From positions 2,480,001-2,544,000 of the forward strand of contig NC_035792.1 of the NCBI RefSeq assembly GCF_001653235.2: DNA of 64,000 nt, in the 5' to 3' direction. This document shows positions 12,022 through 23,597 of this stretch, in pieces. The stretch's first letter is position 1. Each line of letters opens with the position of its first letter. A program made the translations under genes and the position numbers. This DNA is from Pochonia chlamydosporia 170 (Eukaryota > Ascomycota > Sordariomycetes > Hypocreales > Clavicipitaceae). A model generated the notes under the pieces. That model was given only the letters and a program-made list of their open reading frames with translations. It made no database searches and was not told the origin of the DNA.

Positions 12022-13349
12022 TGCTAGGGACGGTAGTACTCTGCTGTTCCGTTTGAGATATTGTAGCACATCGTCAAACCGAAACTGAGCACAAACAAGG
12101 AAGCCACAAGCAAAACATCGAGTCCAATCTGACGGCATGATGGCAACATTTGTTCGTGATCAAGCTAGAATTGGCATGTCATATCCACACCCAAGAACCA
12201 GGTTCGTGAAATGAGCACTTCCCCAAATCCCTGCTCATGACACGAGGGCCTGCATAATCACATCAAATCCACCTACCATGCCCACATTGTGACGAGATTT
12301 GCAAGCATCGCATCTTGATGGAAATAGATCCTGGCCTTGCCGGTGAAGGCGCACGATGAGAAGGCAGGAGTACGATTATTACACGTGAATGACGAGAAGA
12401 TGAATCTGTGTTCCTGGTATTGCAGATAATCTTCATTTCGCGTTGTGCATCCTTGTACAGCCGCTGTGGTTGAAGCGTCGACATGCTTGTTTTGGGAAAA
12501 AGGGCTCGTGATCCACAGGAGCTTCAGGCTTGTCCACAGAATTGTCCAAGACTCAATGTCAGTCAGCTATTGTCATTGTTGGAGGGCGAGACAGAGTTGA
12601 CCCGACTCGACTCACCTTACCCACCAGTCCAGCCCAGACTGGCTGGCATCTGTGTTCCAGATCTCCAGTACGGAGTACGGAGCACACAAGCTCAGGATGG
12701 TCTGGAGCTAGTTGAGAAGATAGAACTGGAGCCAACATTAGCCATGAACTATTCACGTCTCCTGCGTATCAATTGATGCCCGCGTCAAATGCCAAACACC
12801 TAGCCAACATAAAACCAGTCTACAATATTTATTTCAACAACAGACACCCATCTCACAACACATGTCAAATTCCACGTGTGACATTGTGCCCCCATTGCCC
12901 TTAAATGACGCCCATGTCAGTCTGCATCCAACAAGTCTGCAGGAGATGAGCTCGTCATTGCCCAAGACCAGACCCCTATTAAATTTACCACAGCTGAGCT
13001 CCAGCCAAGTTCCAAGTCGCATTCAGGCTCTTGTCACCACCGCCACTCTTCAAATGTTCCCAGTCCCGCCGGCCACCCAGGATCATCACCATTGCAACTT
13101 GACCAGACAAAACAACTTGCATCCCGCAGCCACCAACGCAAGCCCGTCGGCATAATACATCACTTGCCGATCCTCGCATTCTGCCAATTCAGACTCGCGT
13201 GCTTCCCACCAACCAGCGCACTACATTAACAGCTCCATCTCCCATCCTCGCTCCAGCTCCCCAACTCAGCTTCAACCTCCCAAACCACAACACACCTCCG
13301 CCGGACACACTCAAAACTCGAATTGCGTCCCCCATGGCCTGAGAGTGCA
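12022..13349. other. Spacer between the 2EXR gene and EOS1
   Basis: No gene supported. It carries a TACGGAGTA motif at 12669-12677, with an overlapping near-copy at 12676-12684, and a C-rich 5' flank for EOS1 from about 13180. Confidence 0.5.
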
Positions 13350-14453
13350 ATGGCGATGGCCCGTCCTCACCACCGGGCCTCGTCCACAGCATCCTCATCG
13401 TCCATCGAACACCCAGCGCCGCTCACCACAGCTCCAACACCAGCTTCACATCGCGACACTTCCACCCGCAACCACAAACGACACCACAGTCACAACCACC
13501 ACGCCGACTCCTCCACCTCGTCCTCGTCCTCCCCTCCGCCCGTCCACCCATCCCTCCTGCAACCGCGAGTCGCCGTCGTCCTCAACGTCCCTCCGCCCTG
13601 GCACCCATGGCTCTTCGCCCTCCGCCTCTGTTCGATTCTTCCCGCCCTATGGTGGGGTCTACCATGTGCTCTGCAGCTCCTCCTACGTCTTCTCCCCGGC
13701 CCTGATCGAATCCTAGTCGTGCGACCGAATCGTACATGCACAACTGGGTCGTGCGACAGCGGCGACGATGCCGTCCCCTTTGCCCTGACAGAAGGCGCCC
13801 TGGCCACAATATGGGTTCGTGACCCAGCTCCTCCGAAGTAATACCCCCCAATGCGCTAATCATAGTCCTCTTGGAAATACAGTGCTTCGCCTGCGGCTAC
13901 CTCTCCTTCTTCTTTACCGATTGCCTCATGTCAAGATGGTCTGTCACATGTAAACTGTACCCCCGACATTGGACGTGCCTCCGACTAACCTCCCACAGGC
14001 TCATCCACTACACTCCCCAGGCGACAATCGTCCGATTACTAACAATAAACGCCGTAAATGCGTACCTCACCATGACGGTCCTCTCTTTTGCAGGCGGCTT
14101 TGAAGATCCCCGGCTCATGCTCCCTGGTTGGATCGGCATAGCAACTGTACGTTCCCTTGACGTAACAAGAAACCAAAACTTGATACTAATGTAACCGTGC
14201 TTCATGGCAGACACTTACGGTATGCTACCATATAACACACCAAAAAATCAACATACGCAAAGAAACGTCCACGTCCGTCAACGTCTTTTCAATAGCGAGC
14301 TACATCAGCATGGTCACTCTGCTGATTCACATGCATTCGTTTCAACAAGATTACCCCGCCATGCCCCTGGTTGGACGGCTGAGGAGGATGTGGAATGATG
14401 GATACGCCATGTTGGTCCAGATTAAGGGGTCCATCGAACGAGCAGAGCTCTAG
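13350..14453 (+). CDS. EOS1: Eos1-like N-glycosylation membrane protein (4 exons)
   Basis: Exons 13350-13814, 13883-13938, 13999-14146 and 14211-14453; 303 residues. Introns of 68, 60 and 64 nt have branch points GCTAATC, GACTAAC and TACTAATG, and all phases match (0, 2, 0). Residues 1-80 are a low-complexity Ser/Thr/His/Pro head. From about residue 85 come four hydrophobic segments with the Eos1 hallmarks ACGYLSFFFTDCLMSRW, YTPQATIVRLLTINAVNAY, GGFEDPRLMLPGWI, and YHITHQKINIRKETSTSVN in exon 4. In yeast, Eos1 is an ER membrane protein linked to N-glycosylation and oxidative-stress tolerance; its exact reaction is not established. The first ATG in frame is at 13350; the next Met, two codons on, is also possible. 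Confidence 0.9.
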
Positions 14454-15228
14454 GTTCTCTTTGAAACAGATCGTAACAAGGAAGAAGACAAAGACAAGGA
14501 CGTGAAGAGGAGGAATTGATATCTCGAGAGACACCTTTCAGTTTTCTGTTACTTGGCATTTGGTTGGCGGGCGTTACAAACACAAAAAATACCCCATTGT
14601 TGAAGGCTTCCCTTGTTTGTCCCAGCATGTCCTCGTATCCGTCTGTCCAAAAGAAACCCAATTACACGCAAAGTAGTATAATAGTAGCATCACGGCGTTC
14701 ATTGGAGCAATGCATACATAGCAAAAACAGTCACTGGCCCATTGCACATCCTTTGTGCTCCTTTGCGCATTCACATAGTGTCACCACGCCTGCTTTCGTT
14801 GTTACATTTGGACTGGACGTCATTTTCAATTTGAAATTCCATTTGACTCTACTGCCCAAGGCTACGGCCTGGCTGCCTGATAATAAAATTAACGAGCGAC
14901 TGACAAGCCATGCATAAACTTGGCCCGTAGCCCAACTCATACTTGGGATAAGCAAAGCAGATTACCATACTGTCTGCTTCACTGCTGCCAGTACGCACTG
15001 ATTTCGGGATCCTTCCCTCCCAAAACCCCAAAAAATTCTCACGCTTCGGTGGATGATGTTGGCCGTCGTCCTCGAGTTCGATCGGAGCCGAGGTGAGCCC
15101 CTAGCTATCGATATATCTGGAAAGAGGCGCAATACGCGGGGGATCATTCTCGGTCCCAAACCGTCCTCTATGTCAACGTTTGCATGTCGATGAGCACGCG
15201 GCTGACAGGGCAACGGCGCATTGCCAGC
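14454..15228. other. Convergent 3' spacer of EOS1 and the eIF1 gene
   Basis: 775 bp between two convergent stop codons. Small frames on both strands lack any domain. It should hold the two 3' UTRs. Confidence 0.55.
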
Positions 15229-16014
15229 TTAGAAACCGTGGACTTTGATAGTCTTGGCGTCTAGCTCAAGGCCCTCCTTCTTGTCGATAAGAAATTCCTG
15301 AACATCTTTGCGCTGATCACCCTGGAGCTGGATCACCTCGCCCATTTCAGAATCGTTGACGATAGTGCCATTGCAGGCTAATGATGTTGTTAGTACTTTA
15401 GCCTGCATCAAGATTTCGAGCTCTTGAGTAGACGTTGAGGTGAGCTGGGAAGCCTTCTTGACATACCAAACTTCTTCTTGATGACCTTGAGAATCTTCTT
15501 CTGGTCAAATTTCTTCGGAAGACCCTGCACAGTGGTCAAAGTCTTACGTCCATTACGCTCTGTAGAAAATGTTAGAAACAGCTTGGATGAGAACAGAGCG
15601 TGCGGCCACCATTTTGCCTCATGTGAGGTAGGGGCGTAGACCGTAGCTCTTCAAGTGTCGGGGATGTAACTGCCGCTCGACGGCCTGGGGGGAGACGTAC
15701 GCTGGATACGTATATGTATGTAATTCTGTGCCTGCTTGGTCTCGCCTGTGTCTTCGTCGGCTTCGGCGAAGGGGTCTAAGTTGTGTCATGTCAGCATGCT
15801 TGAAGTTGAGAGTTTGAAGGGCTGCTTGCTGGGAGTGGGAGTGGCGGGGCGCTTTGCGGATGGCAGGACGTATTCACGCCGGTGTGGTAAAAAGCGGGTT
15901 TTGTGGGCAAGAAGAAGAAAACAACGTCGAGAGAAGTAAAGGCGAGGTAGTAAAGAATAGGAGAGTCGGACAGGAAGGAAACTTACCAAAGGTCTTAAGA
16001 TTTTCGATGGACAT
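15229..16014 (-). CDS. SUI1: Translation initiation factor eIF1 (4 exons)
   Basis: Exons 16014-15987, 15775-15701, 15559-15467 and 15377-15229; 114 residues, close to the usual 108-113. All junctions are phase 1 and have GT-AG ends (first donor GTAAGT, last acceptor CATTAG). eIF1 binds the 40S subunit near the P site and enforces accurate AUG selection in the 43S complex. Sequence marks include the acidic N-terminal segment DPFAEADEDTGE, then IHIRIQQRNGRKTLTTVQGL, KKILKVIKKKFACNGT, GEVIQLQGDQR and the C-terminal IKVHGF. These are near-invariant SUI1-fold motifs. The 211 nt first intron, close to the start, is common in fungal translation-factor genes. Confidence 0.97.
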
Positions 16015-18200
16015 AAACTCGGACGTTGAGGGGTAACCGTGGGAAATGGGTTTTATTGAAAGGAGACGAGTGTTGACAGCGAAAGGCTTTAGAAAAGGTG
16101 CCTCGCTGGTTGGATAGTGTTTTGATGAGTTGTAGGTTCGAAAAGGCGACGATGAGAGCAGCGGACGATGGCTAAATCGATTCCGAGACGAGGAGCGTGC
16201 TTCTGGCGAAGAGGAGAGTTTTAAGTGCGCGTGGCGAGAGGCAAAAGGCTAACAAGAGCGTTTGCGACAAAGAGGCCAGATTGGTGGTGATGGGAAGAGG
16301 GGCGGAAATGGGAAGAAATCAAGTGTGGTGCCTTTTTGGTGCAAGCAAACAAAGCGAGGGAGCGAGGGAGGGAGTGACGAGGGGCACGGGGCTGTGGGCG
16401 GCAGGCGGTGGGCAGCGGACGGACACAGTCAAGCAAGTGGTGGGCAAGTGTCTGGTACAAGTGAGTTGTGGGGCTGGAGCTGTGGGATGGCAGCTGGCAG
16501 AGACCATCAGAGACCGTCAGAGACTGTCAGAGAACCGGCAGAGCCTGCTCAGTGGGCTCCCGGTGTGCAACTGGCGGACATGGACGCACGCAGGAGGAAG
16601 GAGCGGCGGGCGGCGACCAGGCCTGGGGCCAAACACACAGTGCCTGCCCCACCAGTAGCTGGAAGGGGCACATGGGTCGCAAGAGGCGCAGTGCTGCCTT
16701 AGATTTCAGGTGGAAGGAAAGCAGAATGACGAAGAAAGCCCTGGCTGGCAGTACGAGTCAAGTCTGGCCTGTCAAGTGTCTTGCATCAAATGGCTTGCTG
16801 CACCAAGGCACAGCTGAGAGCCTGATTGTGGTGGTGTCTCGGAAAGTCCTTCAAAGGAACCACACAACCAGACAACAACGGCCAGCCCTGGCTTCGGGAC
16901 TTGACGAGGTCGAATGTTTCATTGCAGTGAGCCAATGACGGCGAAGCCAATTTGGCCCAGTGATCAACCATTTTTCTTACCAACATTGAAGTCTGCCAGT
17001 CGCAACATCACCTGCCGCGTCCTAGAGAGCGAACATCAAGTTTGTAACATCTGAGGCGACGTTCAAATCTTCAAAGGTTCGGTTTCTCCACGAGTGTCTT
17101 TACTCAAAATTTGGCCGCGAGGAGACAGTACCAACTATTGCCCATATGTCACGCTTGGCATGACGTTTGCTGCAGGCAGTCATCATCAGTTGACAGCTCC
17201 AGGTACCGCACTGCACCACTACAGAAGTCCAACCTTGTTGTTAGCGCCATATACATGAGCCGCAACGGCATTTCCTTGAGGCTGAGGGAAGGGATTGATA
17301 TTAATTGATGGCAAGGTTTCCTCTTCTGCCCAGATCACCACTGCGGCCAAATATACACCGACATCCAGGTATACACCATTATATCTCAGAAACAGCCATG
17401 AGCGCACCCAATACTCATATTTTTCCTTGTCCGCACCACGTCTGAGGCTGTCCATACTGGGCAACTGATACGGTGAAGAAGTCTGGTGGCCAATACAGAG
17501 TATTACAGACTACCCCAGAGGATATTCGACACTGAAATCCGTGACCAGGTAACCCAAAGAACAGATGTAAATGAGAAATACAGCATGAGACCGCGCAAAG
17601 GACCAAGGAGTCAAGCATCGAAAGGCATTTACTGGACTCTTCACCCGACCGTTGAATGCGATGACGGACGTCCTGAGTCCCGACTCCCACCAGTGACTGT
17701 TATTATTTAGTGCGGGGCAACGTTCAAGCGCAATCAGTTTGTTGGAGGGGTCAATTTGTGTCTGCTCTGGTCAATTTTGGCAAGACTTTTCCCCCAACGG
17801 CAGGTGCCTCTCCATCGTCCTTGCACCCACCACCATTCGTGTCAGTCACAGAACCAACTTTTTTCTTCCAGGCTGCATGCTTGTTGCCGCTTGACCTACA
17901 TCATTCACTTTGCCCGTGACATATTTGTCATTGATAACAATATATCTGCAAGTAAAAAAGGCAGACGATACAGTACAGTACGATGGATTGCACCAAGGAA
18001 CCTTGAGCTGCGGACGAACTTCGTGCGCCTGTGGTGGTCTATTTTGCATCGGTTTGCGGAGTACACAACAACACACCAGGCAAGCAGGCGCCTGGATGTA
18101 GTTCAGCCCGTGTGCTTCGACACAAAGAAACAAAGTCCATAACTACCTACGGCCAAGGTCATCCGTTACAAATCTCCAGCAAATCACAGCTTCAGTCGTC
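16015..18200. other. Divergent promoter region, eIF1 gene / TRM44
   Basis: 2.2 kb with no supported gene. The part at about 16200-16700 is G-rich on the plus strand and shows unrelated frames on both strands, which is composition, not coding. A short tandem repeat lies at 16499-16538. Confidence 0.5.
16499..16538. repeat. 10 bp tandem repeat (AGAGACCRTC units)
   Basis: Three full units and one partial unit of an AGAGACYRTC decamer in the promoter spacer. They are slightly diverged from one another. Confidence 0.7.
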
Positions 18201-19688
18201 ATGCCGTTTGAACCAAAGGAGATTCCGCCTGGAGCGTTGCCATACTTTGAAGACTCAACAACCGTGACCGATGCATGGATTCCCTATTACAGCCATGGCT
18301 GCACATTTGGCCCCGAGATATTCTCCAGTATCATGATGAATATGATTCGCAACCCCAATCTCAATACGTCTTGGCTGTTTCGGGCAGATATTCTTTACGA
18401 CAATGGCAGCAACGATGAGGGTGCAGATGCCACCGAACAGTTACACGGAACCAGTCAACCTAGACTTCGAGACATCCCAACCATACCTCGACAACGTGCC
18501 TTGGTACGAAAGTTAATTCCTAGAAGCGAGAAAAGAGATAAACCTTTGGATCAAACGTGTACTTTTCATGTTGCAAATGAGCCGGAAACACTCATCACAT
18601 CCCTGGTCATTTACATCCCTCACGCTTCTGTGGAGGATCTCCCTTTCTACCACCCAAAAGTTCGTGGTATCGCACATCTTCACCAATGGGATCCCAACAC
18701 AAATACCGGCACAATATCAGTTCATTTCTTGGGAGGGCTGGAGGATGACCTTAAAGACCCAAAACTGCCCCGAATCGCATTCCATCTTCTGGAAATTCTC
18801 CATAAACATGGTCAAGGCTCCACGCAAGGTTATGTCAAAAGGGTAAATCACGATCTTATTATCCCACAGATACGATTCCAAGATAGATATGCATATTTGA
18901 AGAGCAAATATGCTCGTCAATTGGTCGATAACTGGGCAGAGATCACGGATCCTGAGAAACATGTATTCGAGGACCTCGGCATTGCTGCTTTCCTGATCGA
19001 GCTATGGACAGATATGTACAAGGGCCGTACGTTTCCTGGATTCGTAGACATTGGCTGCGGAAATGGATTGCTTGTCTATCTCCTAACGCAAGAGGGCTAT
19101 AGCGGATGGGGTTTCGATGCCCGGGCTCGTAAGTCGTGGGCCAACTACACGACACCAACATCCTCCTCTCCCTCAGGAAAATCTCTCGAAGAGAGGCTTT
19201 TATTGCCAAGCATAATACCCATTCAAACGAATGAAGATGGTGCTCCTCAGCTGGATGCCGCTCAACTTCACGATGGACTTTTCAAAGCTGGCACATTCAT
19301 CGTCTCCAACCATGCAGACGAGCTGACGCCTTGGACACCTATCCTTGGTGCAATATCACAATGCCCCTTTATTATGATCCCCTGTTGCAGCCACAGCCTC
19401 GATGGCAAGAAATTTCGAGCTCCTCCGCCAAAGGACAAGTCGAAATCAAAGTCGACATATGCCTCCTTGGTTGAATGGGTTTCGCAGATTGCAGAAGACT
19501 GCGGGTGGCAACCGGAAACTGAAATGCTGCGTATCCCAAGCACACGAAACACGGGAATCATCGGTCGCAATCAGATCAAGGACGCTGCTGACAATGACAT
19601 TCACCACATCTTGCAGAAATACGGCGGTGTCGAGGGATACTATGACACTGTGGTCAAATTAGTCAAGTCAGGGCCTCGAGCACACTGA
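18201..19688 (+). CDS. TRM44: tRNA(Ser) uridine-44 2'-O-methyltransferase
   Basis: Single exon, 495 residues. Trm44 uses S-adenosylmethionine to methylate the ribose of U44 in the variable-arm region of tRNA-Ser, in the cytosol. The SAM-binding motif I is at residues 281-295 ([15 protein letters not shown]). It is preceded by the family-typical [15 protein letters not shown] and followed by [15 protein letters not shown], all strong Trm44 signatures. [16 protein letters not shown] near residue 394 is another conserved block. The C-terminal third contains a conserved [18 protein letters not shown] stretch. Length is in the usual range for fungal orthologues. The first in-frame ATG at 18201 gives a conserved-looking N-terminus. 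Confidence 0.95.
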   Translation: MPFEPKEIPPGALPYFEDSTTVTDAWIPYYSHGCTFGPEIFSSIMMNMIRNPNLNTSWLFRADILYDNGSNDEGADATEQLHGTSQPRLRDIPTIPRQRALVRKLIPRSEKRDKPLDQTCTFHVANEPETLITSLVIYIPHASVEDLPFYHPKVRGIAHLHQWDPNTNTGTISVHFLGGLEDDLKDPKLPRIAFHLLEILHKHGQGSTQGYVKRVNHDLIIPQIRFQDRYAYLKSKYARQLVDNWAEITDPEKHVFEDLGIAAFLIELWTDMYKGRTFPGFVDIGCGNGLLVYLLTQEGYSGWGFDARARKSWANYTTPTSSSPSGKSLEERLLLPSIIPIQTNEDGAPQLDAAQLHDGLFKAGTFIVSNHADELTPWTPILGAISQCPFIMIPCCSHSLDGKKFRAPPPKDKSKSKSTYASLVEWVSQIAEDCGWQPETEMLRIPSTRNTGIIGRNQIKDAADNDIHHILQKYGGVEGYYDTVVKLVKSGPRAH

Positions 19689-20954
19689 TCTGGACTTGTG
19701 AGTCTATATCAAGACCTGGCAACGGAATTACCAGCTCCTCTCCAAACACAGCTATGAGGCATCTCTGTGTATTATAATCTTGCACATGGTCAAACCTCTG
19801 TTGTGTGAGAAGCATAAACCCGCGTTTGAAGAGAAGAGCCTCTCGTTCACCCCATATTTCGCCGCCAGGCTGGCTCTCAAATTGTCCAAATTGACGCGGA
19901 AAATCTTCTTCGCGCCTAATACCGCGGTGCTAATAGGATAAGTCGGCAAATACAAGGCTGTTCTAGTCTCAGTCAGTATGGCACACCATCTGATCAAGGT
20001 CGAGTCAGAACACCACGGCGACCAAACGATCCCAACCCTCATCATCAGCCATAAAGAACAAATAGGCTGGCTTCCACCACTACCATGTACCTGATCGAAG
20101 AATCTATTAAAATAGAAGTCACCAAGTAGAAGCCTCGAAAAGTTGAAATCAAGCTAGTTATTCTGGGCGCTCATCATCAAACAGATTTCATTCTGGTCAT
20201 TTGCTGAGCGTGAAATCACCTTGGCGAATCAAACTTTTCCAACATATTTTTTTACACCTGCTGTATTTAGGTCAGTATTCACACGATTTTGGACTTACAC
20301 GCCCTTTTTGGATTCGTATCAGACGCATGTACGTAACGGTACCAAAGTTCGGGCATCAAGAATAGGAAAGGGGGACAGAATAGAATAATACAGTCCCGTC
20401 TGTTACCAGCCCTAGTCCATGTTTTCGCTCTATCACTTCACTCAGATATAGCGACTCGACCATTAGTTGTCCGTTCAACATGGGCCAAATTCTACGTTCT
20501 TCCACAGAGTGAACTACCAATAAATTAAAAAGATTCATCATTATGCTGTCAACGCCAAACCATGCATCCTTTGAAGGATAAACCCCGCAGTCTGTCTTCT
20601 CAATCCTGATTCCTTGCCATCTGGCAACGCAGCAACCTGTGTACTTCCCATGCCTGTCTGTCAAAAAAATAAAATAGCTACCATCCATCTTGATCCGACA
20701 ACACGTCATTCATCATTTCCCGCCTGGTATGTTCTCAAACAAAAAACTTGGTATCCGACAAGAGTAAACATTTAAATCTTTCCAGTGCTTCGTCTTTATG
20801 CTTTGTATTCCTCCAACGTCAATTCATGTTCCCAGCAAATTTCGAGTCATGCTATTTGCCATGTTCGTTATTCCTTTCTTTATGTACCAATGCTGTAAAA
20901 ATTTCGAAAAATTAAACTTGAGGCGTCTCGACCCGATAGCACAACGTGGCATCA
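19689..20954. other. Convergent 3' spacer
   Basis: 1.3 kb between convergent genes. Somewhat AT-richer than its neighbours, with short frames only (for example 20356-20709 minus) and no recognised domain. Confidence 0.5.
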
Positions 20955-23597
20955 TTATTCTTCATCGTCTTCTTCAATAGGCGCAGGTGTGCGACGCTCG
21001 GTGCGTCGCTTGGGTCGTCGATGCCTTGAGCTGCTAATGTTGCTGGCCGAATCATCAGGCATAATGTCAATGTCATCCAATGCCCAGTCATCGTCGCTAC
21101 CGCCTTCGACATCGCTTCCTGCTGCCCAAGCCGGTCGTTCGTATCCGGAATGCTGAGAGTTGCCTGAACCAGGGGTAGGCAAAACATCGATGCGACGGCG
21201 ACTCTGCAAGTTTTGCATGAGGCCGGCTCCGCGCTGCCGCAACGCTGTCCGTACCATCTCTGCTCTTTGGTGCAGTTTCTCAAACGCATCTTCTAGGCTT
21301 TCCATACCTGCATATATCTCCCGTTCAATCTCAGCGATAGCTGCCATTTCCATTTCCTCGTCATTTGAAACGGGCGCTCTGTTACCTCCTTGGGCACCAG
21401 ATGAAGCCAGACTTACAAAGGAGGCAGGTGTGGCGCCTCGAGAGTAAGGTGAGAACGGTGTTGTATTCCTTGATCCCATGGCTGATGAACCTCGGGGTAG
21501 TGGGCTCATGGATGATCGGGGGCCAAACATGCCACTCACGGGCGTTTCACCACGAGATTCAAACCCAGGGAGCACATCATCCACATCTGCTCCGGACCAT
21601 AAGAATCCATCGAACCGGCCAGATGTCAGAATCTCCCACTCCGAGTTATTAATGTTTGATATAGTGACGAGCAAGTCGTGGGTATGAGGATTCCTGACGA
21701 GGTAACTGGCGGTTTCGGCATCTCGAGGAACCTGCTGAAGGCGATAAAGCCTCTGCAGTGATAAGCCTGATTTGATGATGAAGTCGTTCCGCGGTCGGTG
21801 GACTGGTGTAGGAGCTCTTGTTGCCGATTTTAGTTCTCGCGATCCAGACACCAGTGCATTGAAGAATGGCCGATCGTCGGCATCCAAATTCGTCAAAATG
21901 GCAAAGGTGAGTGTTTCGTCGTCAACATCTTGCGGGGGCGGCACTGGAGTTTCACCAGTCTTGTTCAACCACTTGTCGACGGCCGATCTAACCTTCTTTG
22001 ACTGACGCAGGTAATGTTCTCTGAATTCTTCCGCGATATCCGGATCCATCTTCACAGGGGATGCAGGTCGGGGCGGAATCTCTGCGGATATTTCGGCGGC
22101 CTTGGCTCCAATCTCAGCAAGATCAAATGGCGGCCAAGCGGGAAGCTCAATGCGTCCGCTCACCCATTCCAAAACATCTCCCCATGTCAAGCCTTTATGT
22201 ATTTCGTGAGACTGGTCACACATAACGCATACGCAGCCATGGGGGGGTAGGTCCCGTGAGAAGACATTTTCCAGCCTGTCCAACAGCCGCCGGGCTACAG
22301 ATCGATGCCCTGTGGCAACCGCGATCGAGCCTTGCTTCGTCAAAACATTGGAGTACTGATCAAGTAGATTAAAGAACGGTGTGAATAAGGTGTCTGCGCC
22401 GGTCAAGGGGGGATTTGTGATGCGAGATCCATTTTGAAGAGGTAGAACCGAAAGGAAGTTTCGAGGAACCGGGTAAGAAAGACCACCGTTTTGTAGCAGA
22501 TAGTCGACTCGCGGTATGTCGTGAATATCGACAGCTGGTGGTGGTGGCGGAGGAGGAGGCGGAGGAGGTGGTGCTCCAGCCATGGAAGCTGGAGTCGCTG
22601 TCTTGGATGCGAAATTCGATTCATGTTCTCCAAAATCAGGGGAAGATCGACCCTTGCCTGCATCATACAAGTGAGATGGAAACCTTGCCGTCTGTGTGGG
22701 TGTTCGAGGAGAAGAATCTTGAACACTCGACGGCGAAGATCCGTCGTCCCGAGATTCAGTCCTCTTTGAACTGCTTCTGGTCGAGTCTGATCTTTTCATG
22801 GAGTGTCGTGACGAGGTGGATCGAACAGACCCTGAGGAGCGGAGCTTTTCATGTGATTTGTGCTCGCGTGATTTGACATATGTTGCTTGGCTAGACGAAC
22901 CAGATTTCCTGCTGACTTTGGACCGATCATCTTTGTGAGAGGCAGACCTTGAAAGGCCGGAGAGGGTAGATTTGGGGCGGCCGCTGTCGGATCCCCTGGC
23001 ATCGTCCCCGCGTCTTCTCTTGTCGGCAGAGACATCAGTCTCAGGTGGGGTAGGCGGTCTAGAGCCTTTTTTCGAGGTTGACGATGTCCTGGGTAGCTCA
23101 GCAGACTTCGATCTGCGTTCTTCCTCTCCGAAATCTGTAGGTTCCGGTGTCAGGGGATTCGATTGCCTGCGTTCACCACCCAAGTCTTCTCGGCTCATGA
23201 CAGCCTCTTTGCTGTGGGCCTTGCTGAAGTTCGGGTAGGGCATGGCAATGCGTGGCGTATTCACAGACAGCCTGAGAGTATCGCTGGTGATGTCGCTCAC
23301 GGAAGCATTCTTGTCCCGTTGTGGTTCATCCCTATCTCTCTCTCGGTCCTTGTCCTCATCCCTATCACGGTCCTTGTCTTTATCACGCTTGCGATGACGC
23401 CGGGTGGAGGCCTCACTACCTTCAACGCCAAGCTTGCTACGGGAGGTCGATGACTTGGAAGATCGATGGCGACGCTCGCGGTCCTTATCCTTATCTCGAT
23501 CTGACTTGCTCCGTTCAGACTTGGAGCGTCGGGTCTTTTCGCGAGGCACCTCGTCGGCGACGGAATCGACGTCAGCGTCACGATCCTTGGAAGGCAT
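20955..23597 (-). CDS. Large conserved fungal protein, RS/KD-rich and polyproline, unknown function
   Basis: Single exon, 880 residues. Residues 1-110 are an Arg/Lys/Asp/Ser low-complexity head with repeated RDKDKDR-like units. About 110-330 is Ser-rich and probably disordered. About 340-355 is a run of some twelve prolines. About 360-680 is the only globular-looking part. It contains DIPRVDYLLQNGGL, LFTPFFNLLDQYSNVL and a CVCVMCDQSHE segment with three close cysteines, then LTWGDVLEWVSGRIELPAWPP. The tail is acidic and ends in an Arg-rich patch and DDEE. The highly charged ends suggest a nuclear protein, but this is inference. I do not recognise a catalytic motif or a named family. The start at 23597 is the first ATG. 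Confidence 0.85.
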   Translation of the reverse strand: MPSKDRDADVDSVADEVPREKTRRSKSERSKSDRDKDKDRERRHRSSKSSTSRSKLGVEGSEASTRRHRKRDKDKDRDRDEDKDRERDRDEPQRDKNASVSDITSDTLRLSVNTPRIAMPYPNFSKAHSKEAVMSREDLGGERRQSNPLTPEPTDFGEEERRSKSAELPRTSSTSKKGSRPPTPPETDVSADKRRRGDDARGSDSGRPKSTLSGLSRSASHKDDRSKVSRKSGSSSQATYVKSREHKSHEKLRSSGSVRSTSSRHSMKRSDSTRSSSKRTESRDDGSSPSSVQDSSPRTPTQTARFPSHLYDAGKGRSSPDFGEHESNFASKTATPASMAGAPPPPPPPPPPPPAVDIHDIPRVDYLLQNGGLSYPVPRNFLSVLPLQNGSRITNPPLTGADTLFTPFFNLLDQYSNVLTKQGSIAVATGHRSVARRLLDRLENVFSRDLPPHGCVCVMCDQSHEIHKGLTWGDVLEWVSGRIELPAWPPFDLAEIGAKAAEISAEIPPRPASPVKMDPDIAEEFREHYLRQSKKVRSAVDKWLNKTGETPVPPPQDVDDETLTFAILTNLDADDRPFFNALVSGSRELKSATRAPTPVHRPRNDFIIKSGLSLQRLYRLQQVPRDAETASYLVRNPHTHDLLVTISNINNSEWEILTSGRFDGFLWSGADVDDVLPGFESRGETPVSGMFGPRSSMSPLPRGSSAMGSRNTTPFSPYSRGATPASFVSLASSGAQGGNRAPVSNDEEMEMAAIAEIEREIYAGMESLEDAFEKLHQRAEMVRTALRQRGAGLMQNLQSRRRIDVLPTPGSGNSQHSGYERPAWAAGSDVEGGSDDDWALDDIDIMPDDSASNISSSRHRRPKRRTERRTPAPIEEDDEE

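Noticed and set aside
16197..16702. Two overlapping plus-strand frames of about 150 codons
   Set aside because: The Gly/Arg-rich sequence arises from a G-rich promoter spacer; frames also occur on the other strand and none shows domains.
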